A stretch of DNA of 36,506 nucleotides, from NCBI GenBank assembly GCA_020061995.1, contig JAGUXE010000215.1, positions 1-36,506 of the forward strand, in the 5' to 3' direction. Numbering within the stretch: position 1 is the stretch's first letter; each line of letters starts with the position of its first letter. The notes beneath the pieces were generated by a model. It saw only the letters and a program-made list of their open reading frames with translations, searched no databases and was not told where the DNA came from. This document shows, piece by piece, positions 22,788 through 31,795 of this stretch. The DNA is from Ignavibacteriales bacterium. GTDB taxonomy: Bacteria > Bacteroidota > Ignavibacteria > Ignavibacteriales > Ignavibacteriaceae. Position numbers and translations under genes: made by a program.

Positions 22788-24825
22788 TTTGAACCTCTAT
22801 ACTATCTATGAACTCAATTTCAATTTGTGAGGGGAGTTCGGAATATGAAAGCACCGAAAAGTCCTGAAAACTTGAGTTTATTAATCTATAAAAATATGGA
22901 CGAATTGTAGCTGATGTTACTATTACTTGCGGATAGCCAAGTAGTGTAAAATTATTTTTTGATTTCTCGATACTATTGTTTAACTCTCTAAGCATAGTTG
23001 GACTTAACCCAAGAGTACCAATCGCATCTTTTTGATTTTGTAATGAACGGGTGATAAATGATTCCAAATTTTCGCCTATTGCAGCCGCATGAATAATCCC
23101 ATTATTATCCTTAAACAAATTTGCAATTGTATTCCCAATTGAGTGCCTCACGTATTCAGTCAGAACATCAATGTTTTTGGTTGCTTTAGAATAATCAATT
23201 AAAGCTTCGATAATCTGAACTAAATCTTTAATGGGAATTAATTCCTTCAATAAATTTTGAAGGACCTTTTGAATGGTTCCAAGTGAAAGTGCATCCGGAT
23301 TAATATCATCAATCACTGCAGGATATTCTTTCTTCAAATTTTCGAGTAGTTGTTTTACCGATTGTCTTGTTAAAATTTTATCAAAGTTATGTTTTAGCGT
23401 TTCTTGAAGATGTGTTGAGAGTACAGATATTCCATCAACAACAGTAAAACCGAGAAGTTCCGCTCTATCTTTTTCATCTTTTGAAATCCAATAACTGTTT
23501 AACCCGAATGCAGGATCTTTAGTCGGAATTCCATCGAGTGACTCATCAATTCCACCATGGTTCATAGCTAAAAAACGATCCGTATGAATTTCGTAAGCCG
23601 AGATAATATTTCCTTTAATTTTTATAATATATTCATTCGGATTTAATTGAAGATTATCGCGTACTCTTACCGGTGGAATTAAAACTCCATATTCCAACGC
23701 AATAAATTTTCGTGTTGATGATATTTTTTGAAATAAATTTCCACCTTGATTTTCATCAACTAAGCTTATCAATCCATAACCAATCTCTATTTCGATTGGA
23801 TCAACTTGAAGGTATTGTTCAACTTTTTCTTCAGTTGATTCAGGAACTATTTCTTCTTCGGTTAAAGTTGGTACAACTGCCAATGCTCGTTTCTGAAGAA
23901 AATAGGCACCGCTTCCCAACCCAATACTAAGCAGAATAAAAGTTACAGTAGGCATACCCGGGACAAGTCCGAATAAAAATACTGCACCCGATACAATTCC
24001 AAGAACGCGAGGATTTGAAAAAAGTTGCAATTTCATTTGTGTATCAAGAGCTGTTCCGGCTGCACTTCTAGTCACGACCAAACCGGCTGCTGTGGCAATT
24101 ATTAGAGCGGGTATCTGAGAAACCAAACCATCACCAATAGTTAATATTGTATAGGTTTGAATTGAATCAACAATAGATAAATCCCTTTGCCCAACACCAA
24201 TTATAAATCCGGCAATAATATTAATTGCGTTTATTATGAGCCCGGCAATCGCGTCTCCTTTAACAAACTTACTAGCTCCATCCATTGCACCATAAAATTC
24301 AGCTTCACGACTGATATTTTCTCTTCGTGCTCTTGCATCAGCTTCAGTTATTAATCCTGTATTCAAATCAGCATCAATAGCCATTTGCTTTCCGGGCATT
24401 GCGTCTAGTGTAAAGCGAGCAGCAACTTCTGAGATTCTACCTGAGCCTTTAACAATAACAATGAATTGTATAATCACCAAAATGATAAATACTATAAACC
24501 CAACTACAAAATTTCCACTAACTACAAATGTGCCGAAGGTCTCAATTACTTTGCCTGCATAACCTTCAATTAAAATTAATCTTGTTGAACTGATATTAAG
24601 AGCTAATCTGAATAGTGTTGAAACAAGCAATAAACCCGGGAAGACTGAAATATCAAGCGGAGATTGTATGTATAAAGAAACTATTAGTATTAATACAGCC
24701 ACTGTAATATTTACTGCCAAGAAAAAATCCAAAAACATCGTGGGCAAAGGGATAAGCATTAATCCGAGAATAAAGATTAACCCAAAAGCTAAAAGTATAT
24801 CGGTATTTTTACCAAGGAAGTTCAT
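22777..24825 (-). CDS. flhA: Flagellar export gate protein FlhA
   Basis: 682 aa from ATG 24825 (a TTG two codons earlier, overlapping the flhB stop, is less likely). The N-terminal half has about eight membrane helices, with the FHIPEP signature region (DAMPGKQMAIDADLNTGLI, ADARARRENISREAEFYGAMDGASKFVKGDAIAG in parts) in the loop between helices 4 and 5. The C-terminal cytoplasmic domain (from about residue 325) has PPVRVRDNLQLNPNEYIIKI-type segments and docks export chaperones. FlhA forms a nonameric ring that energises substrate export. It starts 2 nt after flhB. Confidence 0.97.
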   Translation of the reverse strand: MNFLGKNTDILLAFGLIFILGLMLIPLPTMFLDFFLAVNITVAVLILIVSLYIQSPLDISVFPGLLLVSTLFRLALNISSTRLILIEGYAGKVIETFGTFVVSGNFVVGFIVFIILVIIQFIVIVKGSGRISEVAARFTLDAMPGKQMAIDADLNTGLITEADARARRENISREAEFYGAMDGASKFVKGDAIAGLIINAINIIAGFIIGVGQRDLSIVDSIQTYTILTIGDGLVSQIPALIIATAAGLVVTRSAAGTALDTQMKLQLFSNPRVLGIVSGAVFLFGLVPGMPTVTFILLSIGLGSGAYFLQKRALAVVPTLTEEEIVPESTEEKVEQYLQVDPIEIEIGYGLISLVDENQGGNLFQKISSTRKFIALEYGVLIPPVRVRDNLQLNPNEYIIKIKGNIISAYEIHTDRFLAMNHGGIDESLDGIPTKDPAFGLNSYWISKDEKDRAELLGFTVVDGISVLSTHLQETLKHNFDKILTRQSVKQLLENLKKEYPAVIDDINPDALSLGTIQKVLQNLLKELIPIKDLVQIIEALIDYSKATKNIDVLTEYVRHSIGNTIANLFKDNNGIIHAAAIGENLESFITRSLQNQKDAIGTLGLSPTMLRELNNSIEKSKNNFTLLGYPQVIVTSATIRPYFYRLINSSFQDFSVLSYSELPSQIEIEFIDSIEVQNAN

Positions 24826-24827
24826 TA

Positions 24828-25910
24828 TCAAATAATACTCTTTTTCTTTTTAGATTCTTTTAATCTAAAGACATAAGCCAGTACCTGTGCAACGGCTTTG
24901 AATAACGAAGCCGGGATTTTGTCCCCAACATCACACATTTTAAATAACGCACGCGCTAGTTCTCTATCTTCATGCAATGGAACATTATTTTCAACTGCAA
25001 TCTTTTTTATTCTTTGAGCTAATTCATCAACCCCTTTTGCCACTACAGTGGGAGCCCCATCTTTTGCCATATCATATTTTAAAGCAACGGCATAGTGAGT
25101 CGGGTTTGTAATAACTACATCGGCAGTCGGAATTTCAACCATCATTCTTTGGCGTGCAGCTGCAAACTGAGCTTTTCTGATTCTGCTTTTTATTTCCGGA
25201 TCACCATCCTGCTGTTTATATTCTTCTTTGACTTCATGCTTTGTCATCATCATATCTTTTTTAAACTTATATTTTTGAAAAGCGAAGTCCGTTGCAGCAA
25301 TTAGAATATAGATGAGTGCGAGTTTCCAGACTAAGGAATATGCCGAATCAAGCATAAAACTTACAATCTCTTCTACTGAAAACTCGAGTATTGATGTTGA
25401 CGCTGCTATTAATTCTGTTAACATCATGTATGTGAAACTACCGATAATAATCAATTTAAAGATTGATTTCGCAACCTCGACAACAGCCTTAGATGAAAAT
25501 AGATTTTTTATTCCCTTAAACACATTCAACTTATCAAACTTTGGTTTAAGTGCTTTTGATGCAAACTTTAAACCGACTTGAGATATGTTTGCAACTAAAG
25601 AGACAATTACCAAACCGATTAATAGAGGGGCAAGAATTGCAATGAAATAGAGATACCCTTTAAAAGCATATTCAATAAATAAATCTTTGTTTAATGTAAG
25701 TACATCGAGTGAGCTAAAGATGAATTTAGAAAACCAAGAAATTTTTCCACTCACCCATGATTGACTTATATAAAGAAGCAATAGTCCCGAAACAAAGATA
25801 GAAACCGAATTTATTTCAGTACTTTTTGCAACTTGCCCTTTATCGCGAGCATCGGTTAATTTTTTCGACGTCGGTTGTTCGGATTTTTCTTGTCCGTCAT
25901 CGGCTGCCAT
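24828..25910 (-). CDS. flhB: Flagellar export switch protein FlhB
   Basis: 360 aa. The N-terminus DDGQEKSEQPTSKKLTDARDKGQVAKS is typical (shown here in part: EKSEQPTSKKLTDARDKGQ), followed by four membrane helices up to about residue 210. The self-cleavage motif NPTH is at 269-272, the same position as in Salmonella FlhB, within VVITNPTHYAVALKYD. Cleavage there switches export from rod/hook to filament substrates together with FliK. The C-terminal cytoplasmic domain is complete (ARALFKMCDVGDKIP). It shares one base with fliR and is 2 nt from flhA. Confidence 0.97.
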   Translation of the reverse strand: MAADDGQEKSEQPTSKKLTDARDKGQVAKSTEINSVSIFVSGLLLLYISQSWVSGKISWFSKFIFSSLDVLTLNKDLFIEYAFKGYLYFIAILAPLLIGLVIVSLVANISQVGLKFASKALKPKFDKLNVFKGIKNLFSSKAVVEVAKSIFKLIIIGSFTYMMLTELIAASTSILEFSVEEIVSFMLDSAYSLVWKLALIYILIAATDFAFQKYKFKKDMMMTKHEVKEEYKQQDGDPEIKSRIRKAQFAAARQRMMVEIPTADVVITNPTHYAVALKYDMAKDGAPTVVAKGVDELAQRIKKIAVENNVPLHEDRELARALFKMCDVGDKIPASLFKAVAQVLAYVFRLKESKKKKSII

Positions 25911-26686
25911 TAATTACCCATCACTTGAATAAAAGTATAAAGTTTACCTTCATATTCTTTCAGAAGGTTTTTAATTAAGTATATGTAAAGTGGAATAACT
26001 ATAGCAATCATAGTTAAACCTAAACCAATCTGAATTGGTTGAATAACAAAAAAGACCTGCATCTGAGGTATTACACGTGCCAAAATTCCTTGAGCAATGT
26101 GTAGAAGGAAAAAAGAGACCATAATAGGTGAAGCAATCTTAACGGCTATCACAAAAATTGTTGAGGTATATTTGACAATAAGAGTTAAAAGAGACTCCGA
26201 AACCCCGAACTCGCCAATCGGAATAATTGTGTACGAGTAGGCTAAACCTTTAATAACATAATGATGCCCGTTTATTAAAAGGAAAATTATGGTTCCTCCG
26301 AAATAAATAAATTCACCTATGACATTATTATTCGATTGCTCCATTGGATTAAAGACGTCAGCCATTGTTAATCCGACCTCAAACCCTATTAATGTACCTG
26401 CATAAGAAATACCCCAGAACACAAAATTCAACATAAAGCCTATCAATAGTCCCGATAAAACTTCTTTAATCCCGTAAATAAATAGTGACCATCCTGAAAC
26501 TGAAATTGTTATTGCACTTCTGTCTAAAGTTAAAAATATTACATACGCAAGTATTAAAGCGAGAAACAACTTGGCGGTGGATGGAATTCCTTCATTATTA
26601 TATATCGGAGAAACAAAAAGAGCCGAAGTTATTCGAATAAAAATCATCAAGCCTATAACAAAATCATTAACCGGTATTGAGTTCAT
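25910..26686 (-). CDS. fliR: Flagellar export gate protein FliR
   Basis: 258 aa with about six hydrophobic segments. Recognised by FVIGLMIFIRITSALFVSPIY at the N-terminus, VFWGISYAGTLIGFEVGLTMADVFNPMEQSNN in parts, and LLINGHHYVIKGLAYSY. FliR completes the FliP5-Q4-R1 export gate in the basal body. The ATG overlaps the fliQ stop (ATGA) and the stop shares a base with the flhB start, giving tight coupling. Confidence 0.95.
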   Translation of the reverse strand: MNSIPVNDFVIGLMIFIRITSALFVSPIYNNEGIPSTAKLFLALILAYVIFLTLDRSAITISVSGWSLFIYGIKEVLSGLLIGFMLNFVFWGISYAGTLIGFEVGLTMADVFNPMEQSNNNVIGEFIYFGGTIIFLLINGHHYVIKGLAYSYTIIPIGEFGVSESLLTLIVKYTSTIFVIAVKIASPIMVSFFLLHIAQGILARVIPQMQVFFVIQPIQIGLGLTMIAIVIPLYIYLIKNLLKEYEGKLYTFIQVMGN

Positions 26687-26952
26687 TTTATCATAGTGTT
26701 AAACATTGTAAACATTCTGACTGTAATCGCTATCATTTTATCAATCATCCAAGGCAGAAGCAAAATAATTGTAAGTGCGGTTACTAATATTTTAGGTACG
26801 AATGTTAATGTCATTTCTTGGATGGATGTTGCTGCTTGAAAAATTGAAATAAAAATACCTACAATTAATGCAACACCAAGCACAGGCAGAATAATTATAA
26901 ATGCAGTAAAGAAGGCTTCTTTCAAAACTTGGACAACAACTTCCTCTGTCAT
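26683..26952 (-). CDS. fliQ: Flagellar export gate protein FliQ
   Basis: 89 aa, the family's standard length, with two hydrophobic hairpin helices (about 14-38 and 50-75). Typical motifs are LKEAFFTAFIIILPVLGVALIVG and FISIFQAATSIQEMTLTFVPKI in parts. It is the small subunit of the FliPQR export gate. It starts at the base directly after the fliP stop and ends overlapping fliR. Confidence 0.95.
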   Translation of the reverse strand: MTEEVVVQVLKEAFFTAFIIILPVLGVALIVGIFISIFQAATSIQEMTLTFVPKILVTALTIILLLPWMIDKMIAITVRMFTMFNTMIK

Positions 26953-27717
26953 TTATGAAAAACTCCTTACAACCGAACCGATTATTAAATTCCAACCGTC
27001 AACTAGAATGAATAATAATATTTTAAATGGAAGTGAAACTAACATCGGGGGCAACATCATCATACCCATTGACATAAGTATACTGGCAATAATCATATCC
27101 ACCATTAGAAATGGAATAAACAAGAAAAACCCGATGATAAAACCTATCCTCATTTCACTTATAACGAATGCCGGGATTACTATATATGTTGGTAAATCAT
27201 TTTTATTGTTTGGTCTGTTTAAGCTGGCTAAGCCGATAAATAATTCAAGATCTTCATCTCTAACATTCTTAAACATGAAATCACGAATCGGCTCTATCCC
27301 CTTATTATAAGCTTCTTCAACCTCCATTTTACCGTCGAGTAAAGGTTTAATTGCTTCATCATTTACTTTATTCCATGTTGGTGCCATTACAAAAAATGTG
27401 ATGAATAATGCCGTTCCTGCCAATAACTGACTCGGTGGCATTTGTTGTGTACCTAAAGCACTTTTGAGAAAATGAAATACGATAATAATTCTTAAATAAG
27501 CTGTTGTCATTATCATTATTGAAGGGGCTAATGACAATATTGTCATTAATAATAAAACTTGTAACGTGACAGAAACATCTTTTGGGTTCTCGGCTGTTCC
27601 AATATCTATACCGATTTTGGGGAGTGGGATGGGTGTTCCCTGCTGGGCGCTTACGTTTAACGGAAGGAATAATAAAACTCCGAGAATCAGTAAAATTAAA
27701 AAACTACTCTTTTTCAT
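26953..27717 (-). CDS. fliP: Flagellar export gate protein FliP
   Basis: 254 aa. A cleavable signal peptide (FLILLILGVLLFLPLNVSA) is followed by the FliP core: LLMTILSLAPSIMIMTTAYLRIIIVFHFL, ALGTQQMPPSQLLAGTALFITFFVM and IPAFVISEMRIGFIIGFFLFIPFLMVDMII in parts. Five copies build the central pore of the export gate with FliQ and FliR. The start overlaps fliO by 4 nt and the stop abuts fliQ. The length fits the family (~245). Confidence 0.97.
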   Translation of the reverse strand: MKKSSFLILLILGVLLFLPLNVSAQQGTPIPLPKIGIDIGTAENPKDVSVTLQVLLLMTILSLAPSIMIMTTAYLRIIIVFHFLKSALGTQQMPPSQLLAGTALFITFFVMAPTWNKVNDEAIKPLLDGKMEVEEAYNKGIEPIRDFMFKNVRDEDLELFIGLASLNRPNNKNDLPTYIVIPAFVISEMRIGFIIGFFLFIPFLMVDMIIASILMSMGMMMLPPMLVSLPFKILLFILVDGWNLIIGSVVRSFS

Positions 27718-28055
27718 CTCATTCCAAGATTCTTTTTAATCATATCTGCGAATGATGAACTTTGTATATCATCTTCTTGATCTAACATTTCATCTTCTTC
27801 TGCATCGATTTCTTTAAGGAGAGTTATTGATGATTCACTAACACCCAGAACTAACATTTTATCTTTAACTCTAACTACAGAAATAAATTTCTTCGGTAAA
27901 AGCATTTGAGTCCCAACTATTTTGATATTAATTCCGCTTGCTTTTCCTTTAGATAGCGAAAAGGAATATTTTCGTACAACCATTAACAATCCATATAGCA
28001 TAGCTATAATGATTAGAAGAGGAAGTAGCATCTTAATGATATCGAAAAAATCCAT
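27714..28055 (-). CDS. fliO: Flagellar export apparatus assembly protein FliO
   Basis: 113 aa. One membrane helix (about 9-27, MLLPLLIIIAMLYGLLMVV) is followed by a basic stretch and a small beta-rich domain with KIVGTQMLLPKKFISVVRVKDKMLVLGV (in parts), the conserved FliO pattern. The C-terminal tail is acidic. FliO helps assemble the FliP ring. Conservation in this family is low, but the position between fliN and fliP makes the call firm. It shares one base with fliN and overlaps fliP by 4 nt. Confidence 0.9.
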   Translation of the reverse strand: MDFFDIIKMLLPLLIIIAMLYGLLMVVRKYSFSLSKGKASGINIKIVGTQMLLPKKFISVVRVKDKMLVLGVSESSITLLKEIDAEEDEMLDQEDDIQSSSFADMIKKNLGMR

Positions 28056-28432
28056 TAATAGAGTCCTTTAAGTTGTGTTGCGGCATCGTTCAGATTTGTA
28101 ATACGAATTCCGAAATGCTTATCAATTACTACGACTTCCCCTTCAGCAATTTTTTTATTATTTGCATAAATATCGACAGGTTCGCTGGCAAGTTTATCAA
28201 GTTCAATTACATAGCCACGCTCAAGCTCAAGGATATCTTTAATTTGCATTTGCGTTCTACCTAATTCAATATAGACATTTAACTGTAAATCACTTAAAAA
28301 GGTAAGCTTCTCCATCGAGCCGCTTCCCGACCTAAGATTTGATTCGTCAAAATCATCAAACTCTACTTCTTTAGCTTTAATTTTTGAGCTCTTTTCTTTT
28401 TCGTTGAGATTATCATCTAAAAAATCTGACAT
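28055..28432 (-). CDS. fliN: Flagellar motor switch protein FliN
   Basis: 125 aa. A charged, probably flexible N-terminus of about 40 residues precedes the SpoA/C-ring domain: LSDLQLNVYIELGRTQMQIKDILELERG, then VIELDKLASEPVDIYANNKKIAEGEVVVIDKHFGIRI (in parts). FliN stacks at the base of the C-ring with FliM and FliG and binds the export ATPase complex. There is no CheC-type phosphatase domain, so this is FliN rather than FliY. It follows fliM by 10 nt. Confidence 0.96.
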   Translation of the reverse strand: MSDFLDDNLNEKEKSSKIKAKEVEFDDFDESNLRSGSGSMEKLTFLSDLQLNVYIELGRTQMQIKDILELERGYVIELDKLASEPVDIYANNKKIAEGEVVVIDKHFGIRITNLNDAATQLKGLY

Positions 28433-28442
28433 TTTTAATCCT

Positions 28443-29417
28443 TTATTTTGTTTCGTTCGACGAAATACGTTGAGTTATTTTTACTGCTTTATGATTATTA
28501 AGATTGCCTGATTTACCAAGGAACATTGGCTTGTTTTGAACTTTAACAATGTGCTCTTCACCTATTTTCTGTTCAAGCATTATTACATCCCCTTTTTCTA
28601 GATTCATCAATTCTTTTACTGAAATAACCGTCTTTCCAAATTCAACTGAGACAGGTAAAATCGCTTTGTATAAATGAGAAGTAAGAATTTCCTGCGCTGT
28701 TACTCCCTGATATCTAATGGGTCTTATGGTAGAAAGTTTTTGTGAGGATAATTTTGCTAAAATTGTATCAAACGCAAAGGTAGCAAAAGATAAGTTCATC
28801 AGATAAGATTGTTCACCAATCATAATTTCAAAAGAGAGGAGTAATACTGATTCATTTTGCGAAGTGATTTGAGCGAAGTCTATATCGGGTTCAAATCTAT
28901 CAATATTAAATTCGAAATCATCAACAATTTGCCATGCTTTCCTTAAATCAGCGAATATTCTTTCGATAACAACATGAAGCACTTTTTGTTCAATTGGGGT
29001 AATCATTTTTGTTTGTTTTGTACCGATACCATTACCGCCTAAAAGCCTATCAACAAGTGTAAGCGCAAAATCAGTACTTAGTTCAAGTATTCCCTTGATG
29101 TCGGTATTCTTAATTTCGAATGTATAAAGACAAGCCGGATTAGGAACAGATAATACATATTCCGAATAATAAATTTGATCAACCGTCGGGATATTGATAT
29201 TAACAATACTCTGAAGTTTTGTAACAAGAAATGAACTGAAGCTTTCGGCAAAATTTTCATGAATGTTTCTAATCGTTCTTAATTGATTTTTAGAAATTCT
29301 ATTTGGAAGTCTAAAATCAAATAAAATCGGTTCGCTATCATGTGACTCTACAGGAAGAGAGTCGCCACCACTTTTAAGTAATAAATCAATTTCCTGTTGT
29401 GATAATACTTCTGCCAT
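28443..29417 (-). CDS. fliM: Flagellar motor switch protein FliM
   Basis: 324 aa. The N-terminal CheY-P binding peptide is present (VLSQQEIDLLL, residues 4-14), then the middle CheC-like domain (RLPNRISKNQLRTIRNIHE, YVLSVPNPACLYTFEI, LVDRLLGGNG) and the C-terminal SpoA domain (FGKTVISVKELMNLEKGDVIMLEQ in parts). A conserved CheY-binding peptide implies that switching by a phosphorylated CheY-like protein operates in this cell. It lies 5 nt after fliL and precedes fliN. Confidence 0.97.
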   Translation of the reverse strand: MAEVLSQQEIDLLLKSGGDSLPVESHDSEPILFDFRLPNRISKNQLRTIRNIHENFAESFSSFLVTKLQSIVNINIPTVDQIYYSEYVLSVPNPACLYTFEIKNTDIKGILELSTDFALTLVDRLLGGNGIGTKQTKMITPIEQKVLHVVIERIFADLRKAWQIVDDFEFNIDRFEPDIDFAQITSQNESVLLLSFEIMIGEQSYLMNLSFATFAFDTILAKLSSQKLSTIRPIRYQGVTAQEILTSHLYKAILPVSVEFGKTVISVKELMNLEKGDVIMLEQKIGEEHIVKVQNKPMFLGKSGNLNNHKAVKITQRISSNETK

Positions 29418-29422
29418 AATTC

Positions 29423-29950
29423 CTATTGTAAAATATATTTGCTGAAATAAATGTCATTTATTTTGATGCTAGGCATTCTTTGCGATAAATTACTTGCAAT
29501 TTCAATCCTAAGAGTATCTTTGTATGCTGCATCGCTCAATTGCATTATGTTTTTGCTTGAAAGAAGCGAAATAACAATATCTTTAACTAACACCTGTTTA
29601 GATTCTAGTTCTTTATTATCTTCTTCACGGCTTACGTCAAAACCAATTGAAGAAAGCAAAAGTCTTTTCCCATCTGTACCGGCAGGATTAATAATAATAT
29701 CTTCCATAAGAAAAATATATTTCCCCATTTCCCGGCTATTCTCCGAATTGGAATTTTCGCTTGAGTCTTGCTGGTCAGTAAGTTCTGAATCTGAATTATG
29801 TGATGGATCTTGAACTCGGCTCATTAAGATATTTGCGGTGACAAAATAAACTATAACAAGCTGGACAATGAATAAAGGTAATCCGATAATCAATACTTTA
29901 ATAAAGTTTGATTTTGGAGGATCGGGAATATTTATATCTGTATCTGCCAT
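29423..29950 (-). CDS. fliL: Flagellar basal body-associated protein FliL
   Basis: 175 aa. A short cytoplasmic N-terminus, one membrane helix at about 18-41 (VLIIGLPLFIVQLVIVYFVTANILM in parts), a Ser/Asp-rich linker (about 48-72), then the periplasmic FliL domain: KYIFLMEDIIINPAGTDGKRLLLSSIGF and the end LSQRMPSIKINDIYFSKYILQ in parts. FliL surrounds and supports the stator units at high load in other bacteria. It is the first gene after the terminator of flgE and opens the fliL-fliM-fliN-fliO run. Confidence 0.92.
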   Translation of the reverse strand: MADTDINIPDPPKSNFIKVLIIGLPLFIVQLVIVYFVTANILMSRVQDPSHNSDSELTDQQDSSENSNSENSREMGKYIFLMEDIIINPAGTDGKRLLLSSIGFDVSREEDNKELESKQVLVKDIVISLLSSKNIMQLSDAAYKDTLRIEIASNLSQRMPSIKINDIYFSKYILQ

Positions 29951-29990
29951 TTTCTTCTAATCTTCATACTGATTTTTAGTAAATCATTAG

Positions 29991-30005
29991 TCAATGAATA
30001 TGCCA
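29991..30005 (-). promoter_or_regulatory. Weak sigma-54-like element upstream of fliL
   Basis: Minus-strand TGGCATATTCATTGA resembles TGGCACG-N4-TTGC with a perfect TGGCA block and TTG at the right spacing, but the -12 dinucleotide is GA, not GC. It lies 41 nt upstream of the fliL ATG and just after a terminator, where a promoter is needed if fliL-flhG is transcribed separately. Confidence 0.3.
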
Positions 30006-30080
30006 GAACTTAAACTCTAAAAACGAGCAGAAAAAATGGGAATTGAAGTAGGAAAGTGGTTATTATTAGACACCTGGTCA

Positions 30081-30112
30081 AAAATAAAAAGGGAATCCGG
30101 TTTGGACTCCCT
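30081..30112 (-). terminator. Rho-independent terminator after flgE
   Basis: On the minus strand a 9-bp stem AGGGAGTCC / GGATTCCCT (one G-U pair) with a 5-nt AAACC loop is followed at once by TTTTATTTT. It lies 21 nt past the flgE stop codon. Stem, short loop and T-run are all present, and the orientation fits termination of the fliK-flgE transcript. Confidence 0.8.
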
Positions 30113-30133
30113 CTAATAAATTTTCAGAAATTA

Positions 30134-31795
30134 CTATCTAACTAAATTTGTGATCTCCTGAAGTAAATTATCGGCTGTGGTTATTACTCTTGCATTTGCT
30201 TGAAACCCTCTTTGTGAAACGATCATTCGTGTGAATTCTTCTGAAAGATCCACATTGGATTGTTCGAGAGCACCGGATTGAACTGTTGTGCCTGTTTCTT
30301 CACCAAGTCCACCGATTCTAGGTTCACCGGAGTTAGCATAAGCGGTGTACATATTATCACCATTACTTATTAAACCATTCAAATTTGCAAAGGTTGAAAC
30401 CATTAGTTGAGCTAAGTTTTTAGAACTTCCGTTTGTAAAAATACCTACAATATTGCCATACTGATCGATATTTAGATTTGAAAGAGTTGCTGAGGCTGAA
30501 CCATTTTGACTTAATGCCGACACAACTGAACTTGCAGAAGTTTGAGTCACACCACCAAAACCGTTTCCAAAATCGAGATCTATTACTGATGGATTTGCTC
30601 CACCGTTAGGAACGAATGTTAATTGTGGATTTGTCGGAGCAATATTTTCAGGACTTAAAGTACCATCGGCGTTGAATGTGATTGTTCCACTCGATTTCAC
30701 TTCTTGTCCGTTATCGGTACTTGTACCGGGAACAGATGCTGTCCAGGTCCATTCATTATCACCAATTTTTGTGAACTTCATTGTAACTTGATGCGCAGTT
30801 CCAAGAGTGTCAAATATTGTTACAGAACCAGTAACGATATTAGGGATTCTATTTCCATCCGCTGAAATACTGAGTGTTGAAGTTGATGCGTTTTGGGAAA
30901 CAACTTTGGGGTTAAGGATAAAATCGATATTGTTTGCAGGGATATTTATTCTATTATTTACACCATCAAGTAAACCGAGAGAAGCTGCATTCAATACCCA
31001 ACTTCCATTTCCATCATCTTCAAATTGTAGAGGTGATATAGTACCGCTTTCAATTGAGACATCTTCGGAATCTAAAACTTTCCAATCTAAATCGTATTCA
31101 TTCGGATTTGCTGTTTTGGTGTAAGTAACTTCTAATTTGTATGACTGACCAAATTCATCATAGATTTTGGTTTGACTCGTAAATGGACCAGGCAATGCTG
31201 AATTAATATTTCCTCGTTGAACAACTTCTTCGGTTCTTGTTAGAACTGAATTACTCTTTAAATTGCCACCCCATTTAATTTTGTCAGTTGCAACTGCAGG
31301 TAATTTTAAGTTTGTATCAATTTTTATATCTTCTAAATTGTTACCGGGAGGTATTGCACCGTCAGCACTTGCAACTTTACCTTGTACAATTGCACCATTT
31401 TGGGTACTTACTAGTCTTCCGTCTGCATCAAATGTAAATGCGCCGGCTCTAGAATAAAAATTTTCTCCATTACTTTTAAGGACAAACATACCTGGACCCT
31501 GCAAAGCTAAATCGGAAGTAATACCGGTTCTCTCAAATGTACCTTGATTCCAGTTTCTATCAACTGAATTAACTTTCATTCCGAGACCAATTTGGAAAGA
31601 GTTTGTGCCGCCCGAATTTTCTGTAGGGTTAGTACCGGCTTTAATGAATTGATTAAATGTATCGCTAAAAGTAACACGTGAACTTTTGAAACCGATTGTG
31701 TTAACGTTTGCAATGTTATTACCGATTACATCCATCATTGCTTGATGATTTCGTAAACCGGAAACGCCAGCGAAAAGTGAATTTAAAAGTGCCAT
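30134..31795 (-). CDS. flgE: Flagellar hook protein FlgE
   Basis: 553 aa. The N-terminus SLFAGVSGLRNHQAMMDVIGNNIANVNTIGFKSSRV (in parts: GNNIANVNTIGFKSSR) and C-terminus (SNVDLSEEFTRMIVSQRGFQANARVITTADNLLQE in parts) are the hook-family helices. Between lie repeated beta domains, including two similar strands (SQTKIYDEFGQSYKLEVTY and TIFDTLGTAHQVTMKF), the outer hook domains. It is longer than the 403-aa Salmonella FlgE. ATG 31795 is preceded by a perfect AGGAGG at 5-nt spacing, the strongest ribosome site in the window, and by a structured leader. A terminator follows, so it ends its transcription unit. It polymerises to form the hook. Confidence 0.97.
   Translation of the reverse strand: MALLNSLFAGVSGLRNHQAMMDVIGNNIANVNTIGFKSSRVTFSDTFNQFIKAGTNPTENSGGTNSFQIGLGMKVNSVDRNWNQGTFERTGITSDLALQGPGMFVLKSNGENFYSRAGAFTFDADGRLVSTQNGAIVQGKVASADGAIPPGNNLEDIKIDTNLKLPAVATDKIKWGGNLKSNSVLTRTEEVVQRGNINSALPGPFTSQTKIYDEFGQSYKLEVTYTKTANPNEYDLDWKVLDSEDVSIESGTISPLQFEDDGNGSWVLNAASLGLLDGVNNRINIPANNIDFILNPKVVSQNASTSTLSISADGNRIPNIVTGSVTIFDTLGTAHQVTMKFTKIGDNEWTWTASVPGTSTDNGQEVKSSGTITFNADGTLSPENIAPTNPQLTFVPNGGANPSVIDLDFGNGFGGVTQTSASSVVSALSQNGSASATLSNLNIDQYGNIVGIFTNGSSKNLAQLMVSTFANLNGLISNGDNMYTAYANSGEPRIGGLGEETGTTVQSGALEQSNVDLSEEFTRMIVSQRGFQANARVITTADNLLQEITNLVR

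Larger units (their letters stand above)
29951..30133 (-). other. Intergenic region between flgE and fliL
   Basis: The longest gap in the window (183 nt). Reading on the minus strand it holds an intrinsic terminator (30081-30112) and, nearer fliL, a sigma-54-like element (29991-30005). It therefore looks like a transcription-unit boundary inside the cluster. No small ORF with a ribosome site is evident. Confidence 0.65.

Noticed and set aside
24826..24831. TTG start for flhA two codons upstream
   Set aside because: It overlaps the flhB stop, and an ATG follows at 24825; family N-termini fit either, so the stronger codon is preferred.
26792..26995. Minus-strand ORF overlapping fliQ and fliP
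   Set aside because: Cys/Tyr-rich out-of-frame shadow of the well-supported fliQ.
29078..29260. Minus-strand ORF inside fliM
   Set aside because: Out-of-frame shadow of fliM with no ribosome site or conserved pattern.
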